Shown: in pieces, positions 40,930 through 49,879 of the stretch
Position numbering within the stretch: the first letter of the stretch is position 1
How the letters are laid out: every line of letters starts with the position of its first letter
NCBI RefSeq assembly: GCF_900129855.1
Contig: NZ_LT670819.1
Location: 8,308,001 to 8,372,000, forward strand
Direction of reading: 5' to 3'
DNA length: 64,000 nt
Origin: Streptomyces sp. 3214.6
GTDB taxonomy: Bacteria; Actinomycetota; Actinomycetes; Streptomycetales; Streptomycetaceae
Position numbers and translations under genes: made by a program
The notes under the pieces: model-generated
What the model saw: only the letters and a program-made list of their open reading frames with translations
What the model was told of the DNA's origin: nothing
Database searches by the model: none

Positions 40930-42093
40930 ATGAGAATTCTGCACACGTCCGACTGGCATCTGGGCCGGGCGTTCCATCGGGTGAACATGCTCGGCGCCCA
41001 GGCCGAGTTCATCGGTCACCTCGTCACCACCGTGCGCGAACGCGACGTCGACGCGGTGCTCGTGTCGGGAGACGTGTACGACCGCGCGGTACCTCCGCTC
41101 GCCGCTGTGGAGCTCTTCGACGACTGTCTGCACCGGCTCGCCGACCTCGGCGTGCCCACGGTGATGATCTCCGGCAACCATGACTCGGCCCGCCGCCTCG
41201 GCGTCGGCGCGGGCCTCATGGGCCGCGCGGGTATCCACCTGCGGACGGACTCCACGGCGGCCGGGACACCGGTCGTCCTTCACGACGCCTTCGGCGACGT
41301 CGCCTTCTACGGCCTGCCCTATCTCGAACCCGCCCTGGTGAAGGACGAGTTCGGCGTGGACAAGGCCGACCACGAGAGCGTGCTCGCCGCCGCCATGGAC
41401 CGCGTCCGCGCCGACCTCGCCGCCCGCGCGCGGGGCACGCGTTCCGTCGTCCTCGCCCACGCCTTCGTCACCGGCGGCGAGCCAAGCGACAGCGAGCGGG
41501 ACATCACCGTCGGCGGGGTCGCCTCCGTGCCCGCCGGGGTCTTCGACGGCGTCGACTACACGGCACTCGGGCACCTGCACGGCTCCCAGACCATCACCGA
41601 GCGGGTCCGCTACTCCGGCTCCCCACTGCCGTACTCCTTCTCCGAGAGCGCGCACCGCAAGACCATGTGGCTCGTCGACCTCGGCGCCGGCGGGGAGGTC
41701 AGCGCCGAGCGGATCGACTGCCCGGTCCCGCGCGCGCTGGCCCGACTCCGCGGCCCCCTGGAGGCGCTGCTCGCCGATCCCGCGCTCGCCCGCCACGAGG
41801 ACGCGTGGATCGAGGCGACGCTCACCGACGCCGTCCGCCCGGCCGACCCCATGGCCCGGCTCACCGAGCGCTTCCCGCACACCCTCAGCCTCGTCTTCGC
41901 CCCCGAGCGCGCACCTGACGACCCGGACGTCTCCTACGCCCGCCGCCTCGCCGACCGCTGCGACCAGGAGATCGCCGAGGACTTCGTGGCCCATGTGCGC
42001 GGAGCGGGCCCCGACGCCCACGAGCAGGGCTTGCTGCGGGACGCCTTCGACGCGGTCCGCGCGGACGACGCCCTACGGGAGGTGGCGCGGTGA
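40930..42093 (+). CDS. sbcD: Exonuclease subunit SbcD (Mre11-like nuclease)
   Basis: A 387-residue manganese-dependent phosphoesterase, the nuclease subunit of SbcCD, which opens DNA hairpins and trims protein-blocked ends. The metal-binding motifs are all present: ILHTSDWHLGR, VSGDVYDRAVPP, VMISGNHDSARR, VLAHAFVTGG and YTALGHLHGSQ. The ATG at 40930 is close to the family start. Its stop overlaps the sbcC start (GTGA), so the complex partners are co-translated. Confidence 0.96.
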   Translation: MRILHTSDWHLGRAFHRVNMLGAQAEFIGHLVTTVRERDVDAVLVSGDVYDRAVPPLAAVELFDDCLHRLADLGVPTVMISGNHDSARRLGVGAGLMGRAGIHLRTDSTAAGTPVVLHDAFGDVAFYGLPYLEPALVKDEFGVDKADHESVLAAAMDRVRADLAARARGTRSVVLAHAFVTGGEPSDSERDITVGGVASVPAGVFDGVDYTALGHLHGSQTITERVRYSGSPLPYSFSESAHRKTMWLVDLGAGGEVSAERIDCPVPRALARLRGPLEALLADPALARHEDAWIEATLTDAVRPADPMARLTERFPHTLSLVFAPERAPDDPDVSYARRLADRCDQEIAEDFVAHVRGAGPDAHEQGLLRDAFDAVRADDALREVAR

Positions 42094-45080
42094 GGCTGCA
42101 CCGGCTCGACCTGACCGCCTTCGGCCCCTTCGGCGACCGCCAGAGCGTCGACTTCGACGAGCTGTCCGCCGCCGGGCTGTTCCTGCTGCACGGCCCGACG
42201 GGCGCCGGCAAGACCTCGGTCCTGGACGCCGTCTGCTACGCGCTGTACGGCTCCGTACCGGGCGCCCGGCAGAGCGGCCAGGGCCTGACCCTGCGCAGCG
42301 ACCACGCCGCGCCCGGCACCCGCACCGAGGTCACCCTCGAACTCACCGTCGCGGGCCGCCGGTTGGAGGTCACCCGGCAGCCGCCGCATGAACGCGCCAA
42401 GAAACGCGGCAGCGGCACCACGGTCGAGAAGGCCCAGAGCGGGCTGCGCGAGTACGACCCCGTGGCCGGGGCCTGGAAGGATCTCAGCCGCTCCCACCAG
42501 GAGATCGGCGAGGAGATCACCCAGCTGCTCGGCATGAGCCGCGAGCAGTTCTGCCAGGTCGTGCTGTTGCCCCAGGGTGATTTCGCGCGCTTCCTGCGCG
42601 CCGACGCCGAGGCCCGCAGCAGGCTGCTGAGCCGCCTCTTCGACACCCAGCGGTTCGCCGAGGTCGAGAAGCGGCTCGCCGAGCGCCGCCGTACCACCGA
42701 GGCACGCGTGCGTGAGGGCGACTCCGCGCTGCTCGCCGACGCGCACCGGATGCAGCAGGTCGCCGGGGACGCCATGGAGCTGCCCGAGCTCGACCCGGGC
42801 GAGCCGGGGCTGGCCGGGGCGGTGCTCGCGGCGGCCGCCGTCGCCCGCAGCACCTCCCGCGAGCTGTTGACGACCGCCCACTGCGGCCGCCTGGCCGCCG
42901 AGTCCGCGCAGGTTGCCGCCGAGCGCACCCTGGAGGAGGTGCGGGAACGGGCCCGGCTGCAGCGGCGGTTCACCGAGGCGCGGGAGCGTGCCGCGCTGCT
43001 CCAGGAGCGGGCCGGCGCCCACAGGGAGGCGCAGGCTCGGATGGAGCGGGCCCGGAAGGCGGAGGCGGTGGCGCCGGCACTGGAGCTGCGCGAGGCCGCC
43101 GACGCCGAGCACACGACGGCGTCGGCACGTGCGGCACGCGCGCGTGCCCTGCTTCCGCAGGGACACGCGGACGCCGGAGCCGCCGGCCTCGCCGCCGCAG
43201 CCCGGCGGGCCGCCGAGGAGCTGGGCGGGCTGGAGTCGGCCCGCAGGGGCGAGCGGCGGCTGGCCGCCCTCGTCGCCGAGCGCGCCGACCTGGACCGGCG
43301 GGAGCGGGACGACGAGGAGGTCCTGGCGGAGACCGAGGCCTGGCTCGCGGGCTGGGACGCCGTCCGCGCGGGTCTCCAGGCCCGCATCGAGTCCGCCCAG
43401 GAGGCCGCCACCCGCGCCGAACAGCTCGACGGCCGGCGCGAGCCCGCGCAGCGGCGCCTGAAGGCGGCCCGGCTGCGCGACGAACTGGCCCATGACCTGG
43501 AGGCGGCCGGGCGCACGGCCCTCACCTCCGGCGAGCAGGCACAGACGGCCCGCGCGCACTGGCTCGACCTCAAGGAACAGCGCCTCAACGGCATCGCCGC
43601 CGAGCTGGCCGCCACCCTCACCGCCGGCGAACCCTGCGCCGTCTGCGGCGCCACCGAACACCCGGCGCCCGCCCGCAAGGTTGCCGGGCACGTCGACCGC
43701 GAGGCCGAGGAGCAGGCACTCGCCGCATACCAGGGAGCCGAGGAGCGCCACACCGAGGACGAGCAGAAACTCGGCCTCGTCCGGGAGGCCCTCGCCGCCG
43801 CCACCGCCGAGGCGGGCGACACCCCGACGGACCGGCTCGCCCTCGACGTCCAGGAGGTGGAACAGGCCTACGCCCTGGCCAGGCGGGAGGCCTCCGCGCT
43901 GCATCCCGCGCGCGAGGAGCTTCGCCAGGCCGAGCAGGAACACGAACGCCGTACGGCGGCGCAGCGCGAGGCCGCGGTGCGGGCGGCGTCCCGGGTGGGC
44001 CACCGCGACCGCCTGGAGCGTGAACGGGCGGCGCTGGAGGAGGAGCTGACGCAGGCGCGGGGCACGGCGGAGAGCGTCGCGGCGCGGGCCGCCGAACTGG
44101 AGCGGCAGACGGCCCGGCTCACCGAAGCGGCCGACACCGCCCGCGTCGCCGAGGAGAGCGCCGAGCGCCTCAAGGCCGCCGACGGCCGCCTCGACGAGGC
44201 CGCCTTCCGGGCCGGCTTCGACACCCCGCAGGCCGCCGCCGACGCCCTCCTCGACGACACCGCCCACCGTGAGCTGCAACGGCGGCTGGACGCCTGGCAG
44301 TCCGAGGAGGCCGCCGTACGGGCCGTTCTCGCCGAACCCGACACCGCGGCCGCCGCGCAGCAGCCGCCCGCGGACCTCGCCGACGCGGAGCGGTCGGCGG
44401 TCGACGCGGCCGAACGCCTCCGCGCTGCAGCCTCCGCCCAGGACGCCGCCGCCCGCCGCTGCACCGAGCTGGACCAGCTCTCCGCGCGCGCGGCCGACGG
44501 CGTGCGGCGGCTCGCCCCGCTGCGCGAGGAGTACGACCGGGTGGCCCGCCTGGCCGGTCTCACCGCGGGCACCTCCGCCGACAACGAGCGCAGGATGCGC
44601 CTGGAGGCGTATGTCCTGGCGGCCCGCCTCGAACAGGTGGCCGCCGCCGCGACCGTACGACTGCGGCGGATGTCCTCCGGGCGCTACACCCTCGTCCACT
44701 CCGACGACCGGGCCGGACGCGGGCGCAGCGGGCTCGGTCTGCATGTCGTCGACGCCTGGACCGGGCGCGAGCGGGACACGGCCACGCTGTCGGGCGGCGA
44801 GACCTTCTTCGCCTCACTCGCCCTCGCCCTGGGCCTCGCGGACGTCGTCACCGACGAGGCCGGCGGGGTCCGCCTCGACACCCTCTTCATCGACGAGGGC
44901 TTCGGCAGCCTCGACGACCAGACCCTCGACGAGGTCCTCGACGTCCTCGACTCCCTGCGCGAGCGCGACCGCAGCGTCGGCATCGTCAGCCATGTCGCCG
45001 ACCTGCGGCGGCGGATCCACGCCCAGCTGGAGGTCGTCAAGGGGAGATCGGGGTCGGCGGTGCGGCAGCGGGGTCAGTGA
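42090..45080 (+). CDS. sbcC: Exonuclease subunit SbcC (Rad50-like SMC ATPase)
   Basis: A 996-residue SMC-type ATPase. The N-terminal lobe has Walker A GPTGAGKTS and the Q-loop region CQVVLLPQGDFARFLRADAE. Long coiled coils rich in Ala, Arg and Glu flank the zinc hook EPCAVCGATEHP (Cys516 and Cys519), which joins two complexes. The C-terminal lobe carries the signature TLSGGETFFASLALALG, Walker B LDTLFIDEGFGSLD and the His-switch region VGIVSHVADL. It drives the nuclease SbcD in double-strand-end processing. Its 3' end overlaps that of the opposing Lrp gene by seven bases. Confidence 0.96.
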   Translation: MRLHRLDLTAFGPFGDRQSVDFDELSAAGLFLLHGPTGAGKTSVLDAVCYALYGSVPGARQSGQGLTLRSDHAAPGTRTEVTLELTVAGRRLEVTRQPPHERAKKRGSGTTVEKAQSGLREYDPVAGAWKDLSRSHQEIGEEITQLLGMSREQFCQVVLLPQGDFARFLRADAEARSRLLSRLFDTQRFAEVEKRLAERRRTTEARVREGDSALLADAHRMQQVAGDAMELPELDPGEPGLAGAVLAAAAVARSTSRELLTTAHCGRLAAESAQVAAERTLEEVRERARLQRRFTEARERAALLQERAGAHREAQARMERARKAEAVAPALELREAADAEHTTASARAARARALLPQGHADAGAAGLAAAARRAAEELGGLESARRGERRLAALVAERADLDRRERDDEEVLAETEAWLAGWDAVRAGLQARIESAQEAATRAEQLDGRREPAQRRLKAARLRDELAHDLEAAGRTALTSGEQAQTARAHWLDLKEQRLNGIAAELAATLTAGEPCAVCGATEHPAPARKVAGHVDREAEEQALAAYQGAEERHTEDEQKLGLVREALAAATAEAGDTPTDRLALDVQEVEQAYALARREASALHPAREELRQAEQEHERRTAAQREAAVRAASRVGHRDRLERERAALEEELTQARGTAESVAARAAELERQTARLTEAADTARVAEESAERLKAADGRLDEAAFRAGFDTPQAAADALLDDTAHRELQRRLDAWQSEEAAVRAVLAEPDTAAAAQQPPADLADAERSAVDAAERLRAAASAQDAAARRCTELDQLSARAADGVRRLAPLREEYDRVARLAGLTAGTSADNERRMRLEAYVLAARLEQVAAAATVRLRRMSSGRYTLVHSDDRAGRGRSGLGLHVVDAWTGRERDTATLSGGETFFASLALALGLADVVTDEAGGVRLDTLFIDEGFGSLDDQTLDEVLDVLDSLRERDRSVGIVSHVADLRRRIHAQLEVVKGRSGSAVRQRGQ

Positions 45081-45520
45081 CCGACCGGGCGCCGGGGGAG
45101 CGGTGAGGAGTAGACGACGCTGGTCGTGACCGACCCCAGCGCGCCGATCCTGCCCGACACCTCCTCCAGGTGCCGCATCGAACGCGCGGCGACCTTGATC
45201 ACGAAGCAGTCGTCGCCCGTCACATGGTGCGCCTCCAGGATCTCGGGCGTGACGGCCACCAGGTCGTGGAACGGCTTGTAGTTGCCATGGGGGTAGCGCA
45301 GCCGTACGAACGCCAGGATCGGCAGCCCCAGCCGCTCGGGGTCCACGACGGCCGCGTACCCCTGGATGACGCCCGCCTCCTCAAGCCGCCGTACCCGCTC
45401 GGTGACGGCGCTCGCCGACATCGCCACTGCCCGTGCCAGGTCGGCGAAGCTGGCCCGGCCCTCGCGCTGGAGGACCTCGAGGATGCGCCAGTCGGTGGCG
45501 TCCGGGGAATACGCGGTCAT
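45074..45520 (-). CDS. Lrp/AsnC-family regulator
   Basis: A 148-residue regulator. The helix-turn-helix is EGRASFADLARAVAMSASAV followed by TERVRRLEEAGVIQGYAAVV. The C-terminal RAM domain (DCFVIKVAARSMRHLEEVSG) binds an amino acid effector and forms the octamer. The ATG at 45520 gives MTAYSPDATDWRILEVLQRE, a typical start. It is divergent from the rhodanese gene, and two phased GGGGAAT sites and a long palindrome lie between, so it probably regulates both. Confidence 0.93.
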   Translation of the reverse strand: MTAYSPDATDWRILEVLQREGRASFADLARAVAMSASAVTERVRRLEEAGVIQGYAAVVDPERLGLPILAFVRLRYPHGNYKPFHDLVAVTPEILEAHHVTGDDCFVIKVAARSMRHLEEVSGRIGALGSVTTSVVYSSPLPRRPVGH

Positions 45521-45535
45521 GGGCCGAAGACTGCA

Positions 45536-45578
45536 GGGGAATCCCCGGCGAGGCAAGGCCGACGCCGGGGAATGCCCC
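45536..45578. promoter_or_regulatory. Two phased palindromic sites next to the Lrp gene
   Basis: GGGGAATCCCC (45536-45546) and GGGGAATGCCCC (45567-45578) start 31 bases apart, about three turns of the helix. Lrp octamers bind such phased sites. They lie 16-58 bases upstream of the Lrp start codon, which fits autoregulation. Confidence 0.4.
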
Positions 45579-45614
45579 TTCAAGGAGATGATCACCGGTC
45601 GTAGATTTCAGGAC

Positions 45615-45643
45615 ACCGGATTTCCGGTCATCGGAAATCCGGT
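45615..45643. promoter_or_regulatory. Perfect 12-base inverted repeat before the rhodanese gene
   Basis: ACCGGATTTCCG (45615-45626) pairs with CGGAAATCCGGT (45632-45643) across five bases. It ends 25 bases before the rhodanese ATG. It could be a DNA operator or an RNA hairpin in the leader that affects translation. There is no T-tract after it. Confidence 0.45.
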
Positions 45644-45668
45644 CGGAACCGCTACGGAAGGCCCCGCC

Positions 45669-46148
45669 ATGACCGTCACGACCGCCGTCAACCCCGTCCT
45701 GCGGGTCGCTCCCGCCGCTCCCGCCGAGGCAGCCGCCTACTTCCGGGCGAGCCTGGCCTTTCACGCGGACGTCTCCGACGTGGCCGCGGCCCTCGCCGCC
45801 GGCGGCGACCCCGGCTTCGTCATCCTGGACTGCCGTTCCACCGAGTCCTGGGACCAGGGGCACCTCCCGGGCGCCGTCCACCTGCCCACCGCGCTAATCC
45901 CCGAGCAGGCCGAACAGCTCCTCGACAGGGGCGTGCCGGTCGTGACGTACTGCTGGGGCCCCGGCTGCAACGGCGCCACCCGCGCCGCCCTGGCGCTCGC
46001 CGAACTCGGCTACCAGGTCAAGGAGATGCTCGGCGGCTTCGAGTACTGGGCGCGGGAGGGCTTCGAGTTCGAGACCTGGGAGGGCCGGGAGCGGCGCGAC
46101 ACCGACCGGCTCACGGCTCCCGTGGACGCGGAGAACTGCGGCTGCTGA
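45669..46148 (+). CDS. Rhodanese-domain sulfurtransferase
   Basis: A 159-residue single-domain rhodanese. VILDCRSTESWDQGHLPGAV is the CH2A region. The active-site loop is TYCWGPGCNGATRAALALAE with Cys95, which would carry the persulfide. YQVKEMLGGFEYWAREGFEF is the C-terminal signature. The loop CWGPGCNG is not the usual CRSGxR and has a second Cys. A CGC end adds another Cys. GGAAGG precedes the ATG. The Lrp gene next door and the sulfur-related gene at 48577 suggest control by a sulfur amino acid. Confidence 0.9.
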   Translation: MTVTTAVNPVLRVAPAAPAEAAAYFRASLAFHADVSDVAAALAAGGDPGFVILDCRSTESWDQGHLPGAVHLPTALIPEQAEQLLDRGVPVVTYCWGPGCNGATRAALALAELGYQVKEMLGGFEYWAREGFEFETWEGRERRDTDRLTAPVDAENCGC

Positions 46149-46220
46149 CGGCCGAGTCGCCCGGTCGGTCCCGTACGACCTCCGCCGACGGACCCGGGAA
46201 GAACGAGGGTGGGGCAGGCG

Positions 46221-46260
46221 CGGGCCGAAGGACAGCGGAATTCCGCAGCCCTCCGGCCCG
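46221..46260. terminator. Hairpin between convergent rhodanese and DUF885 genes
   Basis: CGGGCC (46221-46226) pairs with GGCCCG (46255-46260), and the inner palindrome GCGGAATTCCGC (46235-46246) folds on itself. It could terminate both genes. Confidence 0.5.
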
Positions 46261-46275
46261 GCCCGCCCTCCGGGC

Positions 46276-47991
46276 TCAGAGCCGCGCCAGCTCGTCCACC
46301 AGGTCGTCCAGACCAAGCGACCCCTGCGAAAGAGCCGCCATGTGCCAGGACTTGAGGTCGAAGTCGGCACCGTGGCGCTGCCGGGCCTTCTCCCGGCCCA
46401 GCAGCCAGGCCCGTTCGCCGAGTTTGTAGCCGATCGCCTGGCCGGGGATGGTCAGATAGCGGGTCAGCTCGCTCTCGACGAAGTCCGCCGGGCGGCTGCT
46501 GTGCGCGCCGAAGAACTCCTGCGCCAGCTCCGGAGTCCAGCGCTCACCCGGGTGGAACGGCGAGTCCGCCGGGATCTCCAGTTCCAGGTGCATGCCGATG
46601 TCGACGATGACCCGGACCGCCCGCATCATCTGCGCGTCCAGGTAGCCGAGCCGCTGCTCCGCGTCGGTGAGGAAGCCGAGCTCGTCCATCAGCCGTTCCG
46701 CGTACAGCGCCCAGCCCTCGGCGTTGGCGCTGACCATGCCGATGGACGCCTGGTAGCGGGAGAGGTCCGCGGCGATGTGCGTCCACTGCGCGAGCTGGAG
46801 GTGATGGCCGGGGACGCCCTCGTGGTACCAGGTGGAGACGAGGTCGTACACCGGGAAGCGGGTCTGTCCCATCGTCGGCAGCCAGGTACGGCCCGGACGC
46901 GAGAAGTCCTCCGACGGAGGCGTGTAGTAGGGGGCGGCCGCGCTTCCGGGCGGGGCGATCCGCGACTCCACCCTGCGCACCCGCTCGGCGAGTTCGAAGT
47001 GGGTGCCGTCGAGCGCGTCGATCGCCTGGTCCATCAGGCCCTGCAGCCAGTCGCGGACCTCGTCGACGCCCTCGATGTGCTTGCCGTGCTCGTCGAGGTG
47101 GGCCAGCGCCACCCAGGGGGTGTCCGCGCCCGGCAGGATCCTCTCGGCCTCCTGCTTCATCTCGGCGAGCAGCCGGTGGTACTCCGCCCAGCCGTACGCG
47201 TACGCCTCGTCGAGGTCGAGGTCGGTGCCGTTGTAGTAGCGCGACCAGCGGGCGTACCGCTCCCGGCCTACGGTGTTCGGCGCGCCCTCGGCCGTCGGCG
47301 CGTACACGTCGCGCACCCAGTCCCGCAGCTGTACGACCGCCGCGGTCGCCGCCCGGGCCGCCTCGTCCAGCTCGGCGCGCAGCGCCTCGGGCAGCGCGGC
47401 GGACAGCGCCTCGGCGCCGGTGGCCACGAAGTCCTCGAACCAGCCGCGGCCCGCGCCGTCGGTGTCCGACCACTGGGTGAGCTGTTCGACGAACGTGGCC
47501 GTCGGCCGCGGCGCCGCGTACAGCTTGCGCTCCAGGCCGAGCGTCAGGGACTCCCGGTAGCCCGCGAGTGCGGCCGGGACCGCGCGCAGCCGCTCGGCGA
47601 TCGCCGTCCAGTCCTCCTCGGTCTGCGTGGGCGTCACGGTGAACACCTCGCGCACATGGTGTGCGGGCGTGCCCATGTTGCCGACGGAACGCAGGCCCTC
47701 GTCGGCCTCGTGCACACCGAGTTCCGCGGTCAGCCGCTCGCGCAGCAGGCGCGCGCACCGGCGCTCGATGTCACTGTCCGCGCCGGGCCTCCGCTCCGCC
47801 TCGTCGAGCTTCGCCAGGGTGTCGCGCGCGAGCCGCGCGATCGCCTCCTGGCCGGCGGGCGAGAGGTCGGGCAGCCGACTCGAACTGTCCTTCACGCCGA
47901 GATAGGTACCGGTCACCGGGTCGAGGGCGATGAGATCGTCGACGTAGGCGTCGGCGACCTCGCGGGGCAGCGGGCTGTTGGTCTGTGACAT
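46276..47991 (-). CDS. DUF885-family zinc peptidase-like protein
   Basis: A 571-residue protein of the DUF885 family. The key motif is STWYHEGVPGHHLQLAQWTH, a HExxPGHxxQ arrangement resembling thermolysin-type zinc sites. EGWALYAERLMDELGF supplies the downstream Glu, and YLTIPGQAIGYKLGERAWLL is the family's late signature. No signal peptide is present, so it acts in the cytoplasm. The ATG at 47991 was chosen over 48000. Members are presumed peptidases with unknown substrate. Confidence 0.92.
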   Translation of the reverse strand: MSQTNSPLPREVADAYVDDLIALDPVTGTYLGVKDSSSRLPDLSPAGQEAIARLARDTLAKLDEAERRPGADSDIERRCARLLRERLTAELGVHEADEGLRSVGNMGTPAHHVREVFTVTPTQTEEDWTAIAERLRAVPAALAGYRESLTLGLERKLYAAPRPTATFVEQLTQWSDTDGAGRGWFEDFVATGAEALSAALPEALRAELDEAARAATAAVVQLRDWVRDVYAPTAEGAPNTVGRERYARWSRYYNGTDLDLDEAYAYGWAEYHRLLAEMKQEAERILPGADTPWVALAHLDEHGKHIEGVDEVRDWLQGLMDQAIDALDGTHFELAERVRRVESRIAPPGSAAAPYYTPPSEDFSRPGRTWLPTMGQTRFPVYDLVSTWYHEGVPGHHLQLAQWTHIAADLSRYQASIGMVSANAEGWALYAERLMDELGFLTDAEQRLGYLDAQMMRAVRVIVDIGMHLELEIPADSPFHPGERWTPELAQEFFGAHSSRPADFVESELTRYLTIPGQAIGYKLGERAWLLGREKARQRHGADFDLKSWHMAALSQGSLGLDDLVDELARL

Positions 47992-48024
47992 GCGCCCCAT
48001 CCTCGTACGCGGCGGCGTCGCACG

Positions 48025-48516
48025 TCACGGCGTTTGTCCCGAACCCGTCGGCGGCAGCAGCGGTCCGCACTCCCACTGCTGGAATATCAGCCGCGTCTCG
48101 ACCCGGGCGACCTCCCGCCGTGCCGTGAACTCGTCGAGGACGAGCCGTTGCAGATCCGCCATGTCCGCGACGGCGACATGGACGAGATAGTCGTCGGGCC
48201 CGGTGAGGTGAAAGACGGTCAGCGCCTCCGGCAGCGCCCGGATCCGCTCCACGAAGGGCCCCACCAGCTCCCGCCGGTGCGGCCTGACCTGCACGGACAG
48301 CAGCGCCTGCAGACCGCGGCCCAGCTTGGCCGGATCCAGCCGCAGCTGATGCCCGAGGATCACGCCGGAGCGGCGCAGCCGCGTCACCCGGTCCAGGCAC
48401 GTCGACGGCGCGACGCCGACCTGCGCCGCGAGGTCGCGGTAGGTGGCCCGGGCGTCGTTCTGCAGCAGCCGCAGCAGATGCAGATCGACCGGGTCCAGTA
48501 CGACTGATTCGGCCAT
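48025..48516 (-). CDS. Lrp/AsnC-family regulator, divergent from the gamma-lyase-like gene
   Basis: A 163-residue regulator. The helix-turn-helix is DARATYRDLAAQVGVAPSTC then LDRVTRLRRSGVILGHQLRL. The RAM domain is PEALTVFHLTGPDDYLVHVA and beyond. The ATG at 48516 is only 60 bases from the divergent gamma-lyase-like ATG, so one promoter region serves both and this protein most likely controls the enzyme in response to an amino acid such as methionine. Confidence 0.92.
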   Translation of the reverse strand: MAESVVLDPVDLHLLRLLQNDARATYRDLAAQVGVAPSTCLDRVTRLRRSGVILGHQLRLDPAKLGRGLQALLSVQVRPHRRELVGPFVERIRALPEALTVFHLTGPDDYLVHVAVADMADLQRLVLDEFTARREVARVETRLIFQQWECGPLLPPTGSGQTP

Positions 48517-48576
48517 ATGCCGAACGTAGCACGGTGCTCGACGTATGCGATCCGTTCGATGTTCACCCTGCGGTCC

Positions 48577-49779
48577 ATGGACTCAACCGCTGCGAGCACG
48601 CACGCGTACCACCGGGTACGTACGTCTGGAGCGCCCCGCGCACTGGCCACCGAGGCCGTGCACGCCGGGCGGGACGACCTGGCCCGGCAGGGCCTGCACG
48701 CCCCGCCCATCGACCTGTCCACCACCTACCCCTCCCACGACAGCCGCGCCGAGGCCGCCCGTATCGACGCGTTCGCCGCGACCGGCGTGGAGCCGGAGGG
48801 CCCGCCCGTCTACGGCCGGCTGGGCAACCCGACGGTCGCCCGCTTCGAGACGGCTCTCGCCCGGCTGGAGGGCGCCGAGAGCGCCGTCGCCTTCGCCAGC
48901 GGGATGGCGGCGCTGAGCGCGGTCCTGCTCGCGCGCGCCGCGACGGGCCTGCGGCACGTCGTCGCCGTCCGCCCCCTGTACGGCTGCAGCGACCATCTGC
49001 TGACCGCGGGACTGCTCGGCTCCGAGGTCACCTGGACCGACCCGGCAGGCATCGCCGACGCGTTGCGCCCCGACACCGGCCTGGTCATGGTCGAGTCGCC
49101 GGCCAACCCGACCCTCGCCGAGGTCGACCTGCGGGCCGTCGCCCACGCCTGCGGGTCGGTCCCGCTGCTCGCCGACAACACCTTCGCCACGCCCGTGCTG
49201 CAACGTCCCGTCGAGCAGGGCGCGCGGCTCGTCCTGCACAGCGCCACGAAATACCTGGGCGGGCACGGGGACGTCCTGGGGGGCGTCGTCGCCTGTGACG
49301 AGGAGTTCGCCGGACAACTGCGGCAGATACGTTTCGCCACCGGTGGTGTGCTGCATCCGCTGGCCGGCTATCTGCTGCTGCGCGGCTTGTCGACGCTTCC
49401 GGTGCGGGTGCGGGCCGCGTCGGCGACCGCCGCCGAACTGGCCCGGCGACTGGCCGCCGACCCGCGTGTCGCCCGCGTCCACTATCCGCGCATCGGCGGC
49501 GCGATGATCGCCTTCGAGGTGTCCGGCGACCCGCACGAGGTGATCGCGGGCGTCCGGCTGATCACCCCGGCCGTGAGCCTCGGCAGCGTCGACACGCTCA
49601 TCCAGCACCCGGCGTCCATCAGCCACCGCATCGTGGACGCGCAGGAGCGCCGGGGCGCGGGCGTGAGCGACCGGCTGCTGCGGCTGTCGGTCGGGCTGGA
49701 GGACGTAGAGGATCTGTGGGCCGATCTGACGGGGGCACTGGGGCCGGTGCGCGCGCCGGGGACGTCCGTCACCGTATGA
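48577..49779 (+). CDS. Trans-sulfuration PLP enzyme (methionine/cystathionine gamma-lyase-like)
   Basis: A 400-residue PLP enzyme of the Cys/Met metabolism family. ATEAVHAGRDDLARQGLHAP and STTYPSHDSRAEAARID form the start. YGRLGNPTVARFETALARLE and AVAFASGMAALSAVL bind the cofactor phosphate and substrate. VMVESPANPTLAEVDL and LLADNTFATPVLQRPVEQGA hold the PLP-binding Asp. HSATKYLGGHGDVLGG contains Lys225 that forms the Schiff base. The substrate is methionine, cystathionine or a related thioether; sequence alone does not decide. ATG at 48577 was preferred to 48559. A strong terminator follows. Confidence 0.9.
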   Translation: MDSTAASTHAYHRVRTSGAPRALATEAVHAGRDDLARQGLHAPPIDLSTTYPSHDSRAEAARIDAFAATGVEPEGPPVYGRLGNPTVARFETALARLEGAESAVAFASGMAALSAVLLARAATGLRHVVAVRPLYGCSDHLLTAGLLGSEVTWTDPAGIADALRPDTGLVMVESPANPTLAEVDLRAVAHACGSVPLLADNTFATPVLQRPVEQGARLVLHSATKYLGGHGDVLGGVVACDEEFAGQLRQIRFATGGVLHPLAGYLLLRGLSTLPVRVRAASATAAELARRLAADPRVARVHYPRIGGAMIAFEVSGDPHEVIAGVRLITPAVSLGSVDTLIQHPASISHRIVDAQERRGAGVSDRLLRLSVGLEDVEDLWADLTGALGPVRAPGTSVTV

Positions 49780-49783
49780 AGAA

Positions 49784-49834
49784 GGGCCCGGCGGTGCCCG
49801 ACGCTGTTGGTTAGCGTCGTGCCCCGCCGGGCCC
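49784..49834 (+). terminator. Strong bipartite hairpin terminator
   Basis: GGGCCCGGCGG (49784-49794) pairs with CCGCCGGGCCC (49824-49834), and GACGCT/AGCGTC pair inside near the loop. It starts five bases after the stop and could also serve the opposing gene ending at 49880. Confidence 0.85.
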
Positions 49835-49879
49835 CTCACACGTGATGCGTCCAGGCTCCTCACGGGTGAGGTGTCCGGG

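Noticed and set aside
41934..44744. A 936-codon open frame opposite sbcC
   Set aside because: sbcC has all expected motifs in the other strand; the antisense frame has none.
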